A stretch of DNA of 64,000 nt from Rhizobium herbae (GTDB lineage Bacteria > Pseudomonadota > Alphaproteobacteria > Rhizobiales > Rhizobiaceae): contig NZ_JAGGJV010000003.1 of assembly GCF_017873135.1 (NCBI RefSeq), positions 62,001-126,000 on the forward strand, given 5' to 3'. Positions 26,984 to 38,342 of this stretch are shown in pieces (the stretch's first letter is position 1; every line of letters begins with the position of its first letter). The notes under the pieces are model-generated. The model was not told where the DNA came from. It did no database searches and was given only the letters and a program-made list of their open reading frames with translations. The position numbers and the translations under genes were made by a program.

Positions 26984-28483
26984 TCAGCCGAAATGCTGCC
27001 AGATGGTCTTGTAGTCGCAATATTTGTCGATCGCATGCACCGAGCGGTCGCGGCCGAAGCCGGACTGCTTGAAGCCGCCGAAGGGTGTCGCGAAATTCGC
27101 CATGTCGTAGGTGTTGATCCAGACCGTGCCGGCATGCAGGCTTTCGGAGAAGCGATGTGCACGGTTCATGTCCGTGGTGAAGACGGCGCCGGCGAGGCCG
27201 TAGATCGTGTCGTTGGCGATCCTCAGCGCTTCCTCCTCGGTTTCGAAGGGGATGGCGGCAAGCACGGGACCAAAGATTTCCTGACGCGCCAGGCTCATGT
27301 CGTTGGTCATGTCGACGAAGACGCCGGGGGAGACATAATAGCCGCCGGTTTCCGACAGCACCCGCTCGGCGCCGAAGGCCCGGCGCCCGCCTTCCTTCTC
27401 GCCGGCCGCGATCATGGAAAGCACCTTGTTCATATGCTCCTCCTCGATCAGCGCCCCGATCTGGGCGGACGGCTCAAAGGGATGGGCAAGCGCGATGTCG
27501 CTCCTGGTGACGGCTTCGATCTTGGCAATTAAAGCGTCCTGTACAGAACGCTGAACGATCAGCCGCGTCGAGGCATGGCAGGTCTCGCCGGAATTGTAGA
27601 AGCAGCCCCAGGCGACAGCCGACGCTGCCGCATCGAGATCGGCATCGGCAAAGACCACCAGCGGCGACTTGCCGCCGAGTTCGAGCGCCACGCGCTTGAC
27701 GTTGGACTGCGCCGCATAGCCCATGATCAGCTTGCCGACCTCGGTGGAGCCGGTAAAGGCGATCATGTCGACATCCATGTGCAGCGCCAGCGGTTTGCCG
27801 GTCTCCTCGCCAAAGCCGGTGACGACATTGAGCACGCCGGCCGGAAGACCGGCCTCGAAGCCGAGTTGGGCAAGGCGGATCGCCGACAGCGAAGACTGTT
27901 CGGCGGGCTTCAGCACGACGGAATTTCCGGCAGCAATCGCCGGTCCGAGCTTCCAGGCGTCGATGATCATCGGATAGTTCCACGGCGTGATGGCGCCGAT
28001 GACCCCGATCGGCACTTTGCGCACGATGGCGCGCTCCGAGGGCGGCGTCGGGGCAACCTCGTCATAGAGTTTGTCTATCATCTCACCGTAAAACTGGATG
28101 CCATCGGCGCAAAGGCGCACATCGACGGTGAGCGATGCCATCACCGGCTTGCCGACATCGAGCGTTTCCAGCATCGCCAGTTCGTCGCCATGGTCGCGGA
28201 TCAATTGCGCCCATTTCAGCATGATCTTCTTCTTTTCCGCCGGATCCTTGTGGCGCCAGACGCCGCTGGCAAAGGCCGCCCGTCCCGCTGTCACCGCCCG
28301 GTCGATATCGGCAGCGTTGCCGCGGGCAAGAACGCCACCCGGCTTTCCATCCATCGGACGGATGCGCGTGAAGGTCTGGCCGGAGGAGGACGCAGACAGT
28401 TCGCCATCGATGAAATGACGGCCTTCCGGCTTCAGCGCAGAGAGGACGTTTTCCCAGTAGTCGCGGGTATATGGCTTGGTCAT
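26984..28483 (-). CDS. NAD(P)-dependent aldehyde dehydrogenase
   Basis: This 499-residue ALDH-superfamily protein oxidises an aldehyde to the acid. The catalytic Cys is in GETCHASTR and the general-base Glu in ALELGGKSP; the cofactor region GFGEETGKPL and the TPWNYP block are standard. It sits between the Fe-ADH and the enolase-superfamily gene. Only 2 bases separate the ADH stop from this start, so coexpression is very likely. An alcohol-to-aldehyde-to-acid sequence followed by dehydration or epimerisation of the acid would make sense, but the substrate is unknown. Confidence 0.92.
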   Translation of the reverse strand: MTKPYTRDYWENVLSALKPEGRHFIDGELSASSSGQTFTRIRPMDGKPGGVLARGNAADIDRAVTAGRAAFASGVWRHKDPAEKKKIMLKWAQLIRDHGDELAMLETLDVGKPVMASLTVDVRLCADGIQFYGEMIDKLYDEVAPTPPSERAIVRKVPIGVIGAITPWNYPMIIDAWKLGPAIAAGNSVVLKPAEQSSLSAIRLAQLGFEAGLPAGVLNVVTGFGEETGKPLALHMDVDMIAFTGSTEVGKLIMGYAAQSNVKRVALELGGKSPLVVFADADLDAAASAVAWGCFYNSGETCHASTRLIVQRSVQDALIAKIEAVTRSDIALAHPFEPSAQIGALIEEEHMNKVLSMIAAGEKEGGRRAFGAERVLSETGGYYVSPGVFVDMTNDMSLARQEIFGPVLAAIPFETEEEALRIANDTIYGLAGAVFTTDMNRAHRFSESLHAGTVWINTYDMANFATPFGGFKQSGFGRDRSVHAIDKYCDYKTIWQHFG

Positions 28484-28485
28484 GA

Positions 28486-29628
28486 TCAGGCTGCCTTCGG
28501 AAGGGACATGATGGAGGCGGCGAAACGGGCAATGTCCGCGTCGCTGATGTCGCGGATGGTCGAGCGGCGCATCGGCTGATTTTCCGGCGCCTTCATCTCA
28601 GTGGCGAGCATTTGTGCATCGATAGCCGCAAAGGCCTTCGGCAGGGCTCGAACGATACCGCAGCGATCCATCAGGCCGGAGACGAACGCCGGAAGTTCAG
28701 CCGCATCGACGAGACCGCAGGCTTTCGCGGCGGCATGGAGATCGGCGGTATCGGCCTCGACCAGCCAGGCAAGCGTCGCCTCGAAACCGAGCGCGGTGGC
28801 AAGCCCGTGATGCACGGGCGCAAGACCCGCCATGGCATGGCTGATATTGTGGGCGACGGCGGTGCCGCAATTGTCGATGGCGATGCCGGCGTAGCAGGAG
28901 CCGAGCAGCACCTTGCCGCGTGCCGCCATATTATCCGGTTCCTTGACCGCCGTTTCCAGCGCGCCGGTCAGGAGGCGCAAGGCTTCATGGGCATAGAACT
29001 TGCCGCCGGCATGGGCGTTGCGATTGGTGGCGGCCTCGAACGCATGGATGAAAGCATCCATACCGCACCAGGCGGTCAGGTTCGCCGGCAGCGTCGCCGT
29101 CAGCACCGGATCGAGCAGGACGAGATCGGCCTTGGTTTCCGCACCCCAGATCCACAGTTTCTTGCCCTCGGGACCGGCGAAAATGTTGGTGGCCGATGTC
29201 TCTGACCCGGTTCCCGCCGTCGTCGGCACCATGATCTTCTTCAACGGGTTCTTCGGCAGTGGATTGGCGGCCAGAGCATAATGCATGGCATCCTCGCCGG
29301 AGGCGGCGCAGCAGGCAGCGATCTTGGCGATATCCAGCGCCGACCCGCCGCCGATGCCGATGACCACCTCCGCACCCGTGACGACTTCGGTCGCGTGCCG
29401 CACATGGGCGATCTTCGGCTCGCCGGCGAAATCGGAGAACACACGCGCTTCGATGCCTTCGGCCTGCATCTGGGCGACAATTCTGCCAGCCAGCCCCGAT
29501 TGCGCCAGGAAACCGTCGATGACGATGGCTGCCGTGTGAGCGCCAAATGCCTTGGCGGCGGAACCGATGGTTTCATGGAGGTTTTCGCCGAAACGGATTT
29601 CAGGAACGAAGGAGATGGAGAACGGCAC
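28486..29628 (-). CDS. Iron-containing alcohol dehydrogenase
   Basis: This 380-residue group III Fe-ADH has the NAD-binding GGGSALDIAK, the PTTAGTGSE block, and metal ligands in DAFIHAFEA and in HNISHAMAGL / PVHHG. It is the first gene of the three-gene minus-strand operon and is divergent from the LysR regulator at 29742. The family covers many alcohols, including maleylacetate and hydroxyacid oxoacid reductases, so the exact substrate cannot be told. Confidence 0.92.
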   Translation of the reverse strand: MPFSISFVPEIRFGENLHETIGSAAKAFGAHTAAIVIDGFLAQSGLAGRIVAQMQAEGIEARVFSDFAGEPKIAHVRHATEVVTGAEVVIGIGGGSALDIAKIAACCAASGEDAMHYALAANPLPKNPLKKIMVPTTAGTGSETSATNIFAGPEGKKLWIWGAETKADLVLLDPVLTATLPANLTAWCGMDAFIHAFEAATNRNAHAGGKFYAHEALRLLTGALETAVKEPDNMAARGKVLLGSCYAGIAIDNCGTAVAHNISHAMAGLAPVHHGLATALGFEATLAWLVEADTADLHAAAKACGLVDAAELPAFVSGLMDRCGIVRALPKAFAAIDAQMLATEMKAPENQPMRRSTIRDISDADIARFAASIMSLPKAA

Positions 29629-29741
29629 GGGTTAATCCTGCGATGCGGGTTTGATGCTGCTTCCACCGTGCATCACAATCTGATATTTTCAAAGACGGGC
29701 ATTTTTCAGCCATTTTGATAATCTGAAGTCATGGAGATGGC

Positions 29742-30650
29742 ATGCTGGACCATATTCCGCTGGAGGCGTTCCGGGTGTTCGACGCCGCCTGCCGGCAGAT
29801 GAACTTTTCACGGGCCGGGCGGGAATTGAATATTACCCAGGCCGCCGTCAGCCGCCGCATCAAGGGGCTGGAGGATCATCTGGGTGCTGCTCTGTTCATC
29901 CGGCGCGGCAAGAACCTGGAATTGACGCCGCAGGGCGAGCGGCTGTTCCAGCGGGTGCGCGCCACGCTGGAATATCTGGAGGAAAGCCTGGAGCCGTTCC
30001 GTCCCGGCACCGGCGGAACGATCGCAATTGCGGCCAGCGGCTCCGTATCGCATCTCTGGCTCGGAAGGCGTTTAAGGGATTTCGGCAAGGAGAACCCGGC
30101 CATCTCGCTACGGCTCTTGACCTCCGACACGCCGTCGGACCTCGCCTCGGAGAACAACGATCTGGTCATTCTCTATTCCACCGGCGAGCATCCGCGCTGG
30201 AACCTCACCCTGTTGATGCCGGAGCTGCTGGCACCGGTCGCCTCGCCGGACTATCTCGCAAGCCGCGGGCTCGACGGCGGCCAGCTGTCGGCCGACGATA
30301 TCGCCGGTCTCGACCTGATCGACTATGAGCGCTTCAACGCCCACTGGATCTCGTTCCGCCAATGGTTCGGCCGGCTCTCAAGCCCGCCGCGAATGAGGTT
30401 GCAGAACCCGCGGTTTTCCTTCTCCACCTACATCATGGCGATCGACGCGGCACTGCGCGGCGACGGTATCGCGCTCGGCAGCCTGGGGCTGATCGACGAG
30501 CAGATTGCCGATGGGCGGCTGGTGCGGGTGGGAGCGGAATGCCTGGCGACCGGCTACGGCTACTATCTCGGCCTGCCGAAATACAAGACGGTGTCACCGG
30601 AGGCGATGCAGCTGCATATGCGTTTGCTTGAACCAAGAGCTGTATCCTGA
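29742..30650 (+). CDS. LysR-family regulator, GcvA-like, of the divergent ADH/ALDH/enolase operon
   Basis: This is a 302-residue LysR regulator with an N-terminal winged HTH (FSRAGRELNITQAAVSRRIKGLE) and a periplasmic-binding-type effector domain. It is divergent from the Fe-ADH operon with 113 bases between start codons, the classical LysR layout. It therefore probably activates that operon in response to its substrate or an intermediate. Confidence 0.92.
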   Translation: MLDHIPLEAFRVFDAACRQMNFSRAGRELNITQAAVSRRIKGLEDHLGAALFIRRGKNLELTPQGERLFQRVRATLEYLEESLEPFRPGTGGTIAIAASGSVSHLWLGRRLRDFGKENPAISLRLLTSDTPSDLASENNDLVILYSTGEHPRWNLTLLMPELLAPVASPDYLASRGLDGGQLSADDIAGLDLIDYERFNAHWISFRQWFGRLSSPPRMRLQNPRFSFSTYIMAIDAALRGDGIALGSLGLIDEQIADGRLVRVGAECLATGYGYYLGLPKYKTVSPEAMQLHMRLLEPRAVS

Positions 30651-30788
30651 CATCTCCCGGACCGATTGTGCGTCACAATCGAATCATGCGAGGCTGCTGC
30701 CAGTCTTTGCCGTGGTGCTTCGTCAGCCACATAAAAGTTGCGTGTATCCCGAGTCTGTCTTCCTCCCGCACATTTCGGGTCCTGCACA

Positions 30789-30977
30789 ATGGCATTCTTT
30801 CTTTCATTTTATACCTTGATATCTCTGTTTTTTCTCGACAATACCTATCGCGAGGGTGAGGCTGCGGGCAGCAGCTGGGATGGAATGCGCGTTCTCGGAC
30901 TGGTTTTGTGCCTGATATGGCCGCTGCTCCTCGTTTACGTGATCGTCTCGGCCTACAGGAGCCGGCAGACCGGTTGA
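30789..30977 (+). CDS. Small two-helix membrane protein, hypothetical
   Basis: This possible 62-residue protein has two hydrophobic segments (MAFFLSFYTLISLFFL, and VLGLVLCLIWPLLLVYVIV) joined by a short acidic loop. The pattern is that of a real small membrane protein, but the ribosome site is weak and no family is recognised. It precedes the DUF6030-like gene by 76 bases on the same strand. Confidence 0.4.
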   Translation: MAFFLSFYTLISLFFLDNTYREGEAAGSSWDGMRVLGLVLCLIWPLLLVYVIVSAYRSRQTG

Positions 30978-31053
30978 CAGACGTCCACAATCCCGCCCGG
31001 AAAATGCGCCAGGATGGGCTTGGCACAGACGGGAAGCGCCGGATGGCCAAAGC

Positions 31054-31932
31054 ATGAAAGAGGAGCGGAAAAGCCGGTCTGGAAAGGTTTTCTTTCTCGT
31101 CGCTGTCGGCTTGGTCTTTGCCGGCATCCTGGCGACCGTGCTGTTTGCCAACAACCACCGCAACCTTGATCTTCTGTTCGCTTATCTCGGTTATCCCGAC
31201 CTGCTGGCAAAGTTTGAGCCCGCGCCGAAACAGGTCAAGATCACCCAAAGCAGGGGCGTTCGCCTGCCGCCGGCGCGCATGGTGCTGCCGGTCTATGCCT
31301 TCACCGATTTCAAGGCGCCGCAGCAGCATTTCATCCGGCTGATCCAGAGCGACCCGCGAACCTTGTGCGAACAGCTGAAAAGCGGCGGCTTCGGTGATCT
31401 CGACTGGACGGTCAGCAGCGCCACCAAGGACAATTGGGAATGTTCTTCCTCCGTCGATCTCCCGGCCAGAAGTTCCGAGGAGCCGGCTCAATCCTCTCTT
31501 TTCATCTTCATCAAAGGCGACGGTGAAAACCGCGTCACCTCCTTTCGCGTCAAGCTGAACATCGAAAACGCGGCCGATGCCATCAAGATCGCCGACCTTG
31601 CCGGGAGTGCCGCGAATATCTTCCTGCGCCAGGTTCGCTGGGGAAACCCGGACGAGATCATCGGCAAGATCCATGCGCTGGAGGCTTTCGACATCCGCAA
31701 TTTCGGCAGCCGGATCCAGTTCAAGAGAGAGTTCGGCGAGACGCCGCGCTACAACTTCCTTGCCAACCAAATCGACAAGCCTGGCAATAAAACGCCGGGG
31801 GACCTGTTCTTCGACCGCGGAAAATGGTTTCCGCTGACAGGCAGCGACGGCCTGCCGATGATTGACGGGATGATGGCAGGCGAAAGTTCCGAAGGATTGA
31901 CGCTGACTGCTCCGGAAAATACGGCGCAGTGA
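31054..31932 (+). CDS. Single-pass membrane-anchored hypothetical protein (DUF6030-like)
   Basis: This 292-residue protein of unknown function has a charged N-terminus, then one transmembrane helix (VFFLVAVGLVFAGILATVLF, about residues 12-31) and a soluble, probably periplasmic domain with two Cys (TLCEQL, NWECSS) that could form a disulfide. It looks like the DUF6030 family of rhizobia, recognised from memory only. It lies upstream of an ExoY-like sugar transferase on the same strand, but a 484-base gap separates them. Confidence 0.7.
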   Translation: MKEERKSRSGKVFFLVAVGLVFAGILATVLFANNHRNLDLLFAYLGYPDLLAKFEPAPKQVKITQSRGVRLPPARMVLPVYAFTDFKAPQQHFIRLIQSDPRTLCEQLKSGGFGDLDWTVSSATKDNWECSSSVDLPARSSEEPAQSSLFIFIKGDGENRVTSFRVKLNIENAADAIKIADLAGSAANIFLRQVRWGNPDEIIGKIHALEAFDIRNFGSRIQFKREFGETPRYNFLANQIDKPGNKTPGDLFFDRGKWFPLTGSDGLPMIDGMMAGESSEGLTLTAPENTAQ

Positions 31933-32416
31933 GCGAATTCATCCAGTCATAAAAATTTCAAACAGGCACAGCGCGCGCCGTGGCATTGCAACGGCAATGC
32001 AGCAAAACAATGCCGCTTTGCGGCAAGAGCTTGAACGGAAACCGTAATCAACCCAAAAATGATCCATTTCGGAGCGCCGCAAATTAACCACACATGCGAA
32101 GATTGCATCTGGGATGACTTGTCAAAGTCGATCATATTTAATAAATGATTAAAAAATGCAAATTGCTTTTGCAGACAAATAATTTTTAGGGTCGACAACA
32201 TTCCACGGGCATACCGGACATAAGAACCTTGTCGAACTGGCAAGGAACCAATTTATTTTGAGAATAGAAAATCGACCGGCTTCTTCGGACAAATACAATT
32301 TGCAGCAAAGGCCAACCCGAGGCTCGTGCTGTCTGTCAAGAGTGCCAGGAGTATTTAAAGCCATGACAGAAAAAATGATGTTGCAACAATCGGCGGCTAT
32401 CGGAGTGGAGGATAGC
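31933..32416. other. AT-rich intergenic region upstream of the ExoY-like gene
   Basis: There is no confident gene in these 484 bases. The stretch at about 32040-32200 is clearly more AT-rich than the rest of the window and contains a small dyad, GACTT-N4-AAGTC, at about 32116. This looks like the long regulatory leader of an exopolysaccharide gene. An in-frame ATG at 32363 allows an 18-residue longer ExoY-like protein. Confidence 0.45.
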
Positions 32417-33124
32417 ATGTTGAGCAGGACTATTTCTGGAGGGTATACCGTTCAGGGCAAGGAACGGCGCGCAGACGAAAGCAATTTCTACATCAATCCG
32501 GCCAGTGCACCGAACCTGCCCGTTCAACTGGCGCTCAAACGCGCGATCGATATCGTCGGCTCATTTTTCGGCCTTCTCGTTCTCTCGCCAGTCATTCTTT
32601 TCATTGCCCTACTCATCAAACTGGAAAGCAAAGGCCCGGTTTTCTTCAGGCAATTGCGGACAGGTCTCAATGAGGCTCCGTTCGAGATCCTGAAATTCCG
32701 TTCCATGTATACCGACCTCTGCGACTTGAGCGGCGTGCGCCAGACGGTCGACAATGACCCGCGCATTACGCCGCTCGGACGTGTTCTGCGCAAGACCAAT
32801 CTCGACGAACTGCCGCAACTGTGGAACGTTCTTATCGGCGACATGTCGCTGGTTGGACCGCGTCCGCATGTTCCCGACATGCTGGCTGCCGGACGCAGCT
32901 ATTCCGAACTGGTGCAGGGTTACGAGTATCGGCACCTGATGCGGCCAGGTCTCACCGGTCTCGCCCAGGCCCGCGGCCTGCGCGGCCCAACGGGACATCG
33001 CTGGATGGCAATCCGCCGGATCGTCTGCGACGTGGAATATGTCCGGAATTTCTCGCTGTTTCTGGACATGAAGATCATGATCCGGACGGTGATCAACGAG
33101 TTGAAGGGCGGCACCGGTCTCTAA
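32417..33124 (+). CDS. ExoY-like undecaprenyl-phosphate hexose-phosphate transferase
   Basis: This 235-residue bacterial sugar transferase (WcaJ/ExoY type) would start an exopolysaccharide repeat unit by moving a hexose-1-phosphate to undecaprenyl phosphate. One transmembrane helix (SFFGLLVLSPVILFIALLI) precedes the catalytic domain with KFRSMYTD, LRKTNLDELPQLWNVL (the key Asp/Glu block), GDMSLVGPRPH and RPGLTGLAQ. The start at 32417 is chosen for a GGAGG five bases upstream; 32363 is an alternative giving 253 residues. It resembles ExoY in length but is not close enough by eye to use the symbol. Confidence 0.88.
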   Translation: MLSRTISGGYTVQGKERRADESNFYINPASAPNLPVQLALKRAIDIVGSFFGLLVLSPVILFIALLIKLESKGPVFFRQLRTGLNEAPFEILKFRSMYTDLCDLSGVRQTVDNDPRITPLGRVLRKTNLDELPQLWNVLIGDMSLVGPRPHVPDMLAAGRSYSELVQGYEYRHLMRPGLTGLAQARGLRGPTGHRWMAIRRIVCDVEYVRNFSLFLDMKIMIRTVINELKGGTGL

Positions 33125-33188
33125 GAGGCTTCAAACCGGACCCGGCGGGTGATCCCAAGCGCCCGCTGTCCAAGGCATTGACCCAATG

Positions 33189-33226
33189 AAAAGCCACCCG
33201 GAGATCGTCTCTCCGGGTGGCTTTTT
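33189..33226 (+). terminator. Rho-independent terminator of the ExoY-like gene
   Basis: A long perfect stem (AAGCCACCCGGAGA from 33191, TCTCCGGGTGGCTT to 33223) with a short TCGTC loop is followed by TTTTT. Confidence 0.9.
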
Positions 33227-33279
33227 CGTTTCCGAGCTTAACGGGACCGAGGCCAGTGCCGGACTTGGTCCAGGCATAT

Positions 33280-33307
33280 CCGGCGCCGCGATGTCATGCG
33301 GCGCCGG
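33280..33307. terminator. GC-rich hairpin after glpV
   Basis: A 10-bp perfect inverted repeat (CCGGCGCCGC / GCGGCGCCGG) with an 8-base loop lies 10 bases beyond the glpV stop on the minus strand. It lacks a T run, so it may be a weak terminator or a 3' stabiliser of the glp mRNA. Confidence 0.5.
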
Positions 33308-33316
33308 GGTGTTTTC

Positions 33317-35035
<1,719 letters not shown>

Positions 35036-35109
35036 AGTAGTCCTCCCTTAAAGGTTTGCGATTGCAGTTTCGGACTGCCTCCCCGGCAATCCGTTTCAGT
35101 AATCTTGCC

Positions 35110-35529
35110 TCAGACCAGCTTGAAGACGCCGACGGCGTACACGATGGAAAGCGCAAGAGCCCACCACACGTTGGGACCGACAAGTCCCAGCCATGCGAGA
35201 TGAATGAAGGCGCTGCCGAGCAGCGAGACGAAGAGACGGTCGCCGCGCGTCGTCTCGAAGCGCAGGATGCCGACACGCGGGCTGCCGCCGGGCCGCGCGT
35301 ATTCCCAGACCGCCATCAGCGACAGAAGCGCGAAAATGGTGAGGAAGAACATCGCGCCCGGGAAAGACCAGGCCATCCACCCGCCGCGTACCAGCGGAGC
35401 GAACCAGTCGCGCTGGCCATCCTTGATCGGCAGCGCCATGACGAGCAGCCCTGCGACGACGGCATAGACGACGAGAACGGCGGCCAGCGCCAGTGGCCAG
35501 CGGTTGGTTCGTTGAGACAAAGTGGCCAT
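35110..35529 (-). CDS. glpU: Small membrane protein of the glycerol ABC transporter (DUF2160)
   Basis: This 139-residue protein has four hydrophobic helices (LALAAVLVVYAVVAGLLVMAL first) and belongs to the DUF2160 family, found only between glpQ and glpV in such operons. Its start codon overlaps the glpQ stop by one base (TAATG), so it is translationally coupled. Its role in the transporter is not known. Confidence 0.85.
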   Translation of the reverse strand: MATLSQRTNRWPLALAAVLVVYAVVAGLLVMALPIKDGQRDWFAPLVRGGWMAWSFPGAMFFLTIFALLSLMAVWEYARPGGSPRVGILRFETTRGDRLFVSLLGSAFIHLAWLGLVGPNVWWALALSIVYAVGVFKLV

Positions 35530-36353
35530 TAGACCCTCCCCAGGGCGAAGCCCTTGGCGATATAGTTGCGGACGAAATAGATGACGATCGCGCCCGGAAT
35601 GATGGTGAGCACACCTGCGGCGGCAAGAACGCCCCAGTCCATGCCCGATGCCGAGACCGTGCGCGTCATGATGGCGGCGATCGGCTTGGCATCGGTCGTC
35701 GTCAGCGTCCGGGCGATCAGGAGTTCGACCCAGGAGAACATGAAGTTGAAGAACGCGGCGACCCCGATGCCCGATGCGATCAGCGGAATGTAGATGCGCA
35801 GGAAGAAGCGCGGGAAGGAATAACCGTCGATATAGGCGGTTTCATCGATCTCCTTGGGTACGCCGGACATAAAGCCTTCGAGGATCCAGACCGCCAGCGG
35901 CACGTTGAACAGGCAGTGCGCCAGGGCAACGGCGATATGCGTATCGATCAGGCCGAAAGCCGAATAGAGCTGGAAGAACGGCAGCGCGAAAACGGCCGGC
36001 GGCGCCATGCGGTTGGTGAGCAGCCAGAAGAACAGGTGCTTGTCGCCGAGGAACCGGTAGCGCGAAAAGGCATAGGCCGCCGGCAGCGCCACCGAGACGG
36101 AGATAACCGTATTCATCACCACATAGATGATCGAGTTGATATAGCCCTTGTACCAGGACGGATCTGTGAAGATCACGGCATAGTTCCTGAGCGTCGGCGA
36201 ATGCGGATAGAGCGAGAAGGCGCCGGTGATCTCGGTGTTGGTCTTGAAGCTCATGTTGACGAGCCAGTAGATCGGCAAGAGCAGGAAGATGATGTAGATC
36301 GTGGGCACGAGCCATGAAAGGCTGCGGCCGGAAGTCTGTGTCGCGGTGGTCAT
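35529..36353 (-). CDS. glpQ: Glycerol ABC transporter permease
   Basis: This 274-residue MalG-type binding-protein-dependent permease has six hydrophobic segments and the EAA-loop region GFMSGVPKEIDETAYIDG, which contacts the ATPase. It is paired with GlpP 21 bases upstream in the glp operon. Confidence 0.92.
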   Translation of the reverse strand: MTTATQTSGRSLSWLVPTIYIIFLLLPIYWLVNMSFKTNTEITGAFSLYPHSPTLRNYAVIFTDPSWYKGYINSIIYVVMNTVISVSVALPAAYAFSRYRFLGDKHLFFWLLTNRMAPPAVFALPFFQLYSAFGLIDTHIAVALAHCLFNVPLAVWILEGFMSGVPKEIDETAYIDGYSFPRFFLRIYIPLIASGIGVAAFFNFMFSWVELLIARTLTTTDAKPIAAIMTRTVSASGMDWGVLAAAGVLTIIPGAIVIYFVRNYIAKGFALGRV

Positions 36354-36374
36354 TGTTTTTCCTCCCTCCGGCCG

Positions 36375-37241
<867 letters not shown>

Positions 37242-37243
37242 GA

Positions 37244-38332
37244 TCAGGCCTCCCCCCCTACCAGCGAAGTATCTGGCACGCGCCAGGAATCGGCGTAGAT
37301 ATTGATGGCGGCCGGATCGAAGGTGACCTTCGGTTCCGCCGGAATCTCGCCGTCCTCATGCACGACGATGGCGATCGGCCGGTTGGCGAAGGACGCGCGA
37401 ACGATCTTCTGGCGGCCGATATCCTCGACCTTGGAGATCGTCACCGGCATGCCCTCGCGGCCAAGCCGGATGAATTCCGGGCGGATGCCGAGTTCGGTCT
37501 TGGCCCCGGCGGAAAATTTCGGCGCAAAGGACAGCGCGATCTTCTGGCCATCGAGATCGACGGACGATCCATCGATCTTTGCCGGCAGCACGTTCATGCC
37601 CGGCGAGCCGATGAAATAACCGACGAACGTATGCTTCGGCTTTTCGAAAAGCTCGGCCGGCGTGCCGATCTGGACGATCTCGCCGTCATACATGACGACG
37701 ACCTTGTCGGCGAAGGTCAGCGCCTCGGTCTGGTCATGGGTGACGTAGACCATGGTGAAGCCGAACTGCTTGTGCAGCCGCTTCAGCTGCGAGCGCAGGA
37801 CCCATTTCATATGCGGGTCGATGACTGTCAGCGGCTCGTCGAACAGGATGGCGCTGACATCGGAGCGGACAAGACCGCGGCCGAGCGAGATCTTCTGCTT
37901 CTGGTCGGCGGTCAGCCCCTGTGCCTTTTTCCTGGCGCGGTCGGAAAGGCCGATCATTTCAAGGATTTCGGTGACGCGGCGATCGACTTCCGTTTCCGGA
38001 ACATGACGGTTGCGCAACGGGAAGGCCAGATTGTCGTAGACGGTCATGGTGTCGTAGATGACCGGAAACTGGAACACCTGGGCGATGTTGCGGTCCTGCG
38101 TCGACAGGTTGGTGACGTCCTTGCCGTCGAACAGGATCTTGCCTTCGGACGGCTGCAGCAGGCCGGAAATGATATTGAGCAGCGTGGTCTTGCCGCAGCC
38201 GGATGGACCGAGCAGCGCATAGGCGCCGCCGTCGTTCCATTCGTGATGCACTTCCTTCAGCGAATAGTCCGAAGGCTTCTTCGGGTTCGGGCCGTAGGCG
38301 TGGCGGATATGATCGAGATTGATGCGTGCCAT
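37244..38332 (-). CDS. glpT: Glycerol ABC transporter ATP-binding protein
   Basis: This 362-residue ABC ATPase of the MalK/UgpC type has Walker A LLGPSGCGKTT, a Walker B region ending ILFDEPL, the H-loop YVTHDQTEA and a C-terminal regulatory TOBE domain. The signature loop is divergent (QKISLGRGLV in place of LSGGQ.QR), as known in this two-ATPase family. The start at MARINL (38332) has a GGAG six bases upstream, so the longer frame is not used. It pairs with GlpS as the second nucleotide-binding subunit. Confidence 0.92.
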   Translation of the reverse strand: MARINLDHIRHAYGPNPKKPSDYSLKEVHHEWNDGGAYALLGPSGCGKTTLLNIISGLLQPSEGKILFDGKDVTNLSTQDRNIAQVFQFPVIYDTMTVYDNLAFPLRNRHVPETEVDRRVTEILEMIGLSDRARKKAQGLTADQKQKISLGRGLVRSDVSAILFDEPLTVIDPHMKWVLRSQLKRLHKQFGFTMVYVTHDQTEALTFADKVVVMYDGEIVQIGTPAELFEKPKHTFVGYFIGSPGMNVLPAKIDGSSVDLDGQKIALSFAPKFSAGAKTELGIRPEFIRLGREGMPVTISKVEDIGRQKIVRASFANRPIAIVVHEDGEIPAEPKVTFDPAAINIYADSWRVPDTSLVGGEA

Positions 38333-38342
38333 GGTTTTCTCC

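Noticed and set aside
31933-32416. Hidden tRNA or small gene in the 484-base gap
   Set aside because: No cloverleaf, CCA-type end or coding frame with a ribosome site is seen in the AT-rich stretch.
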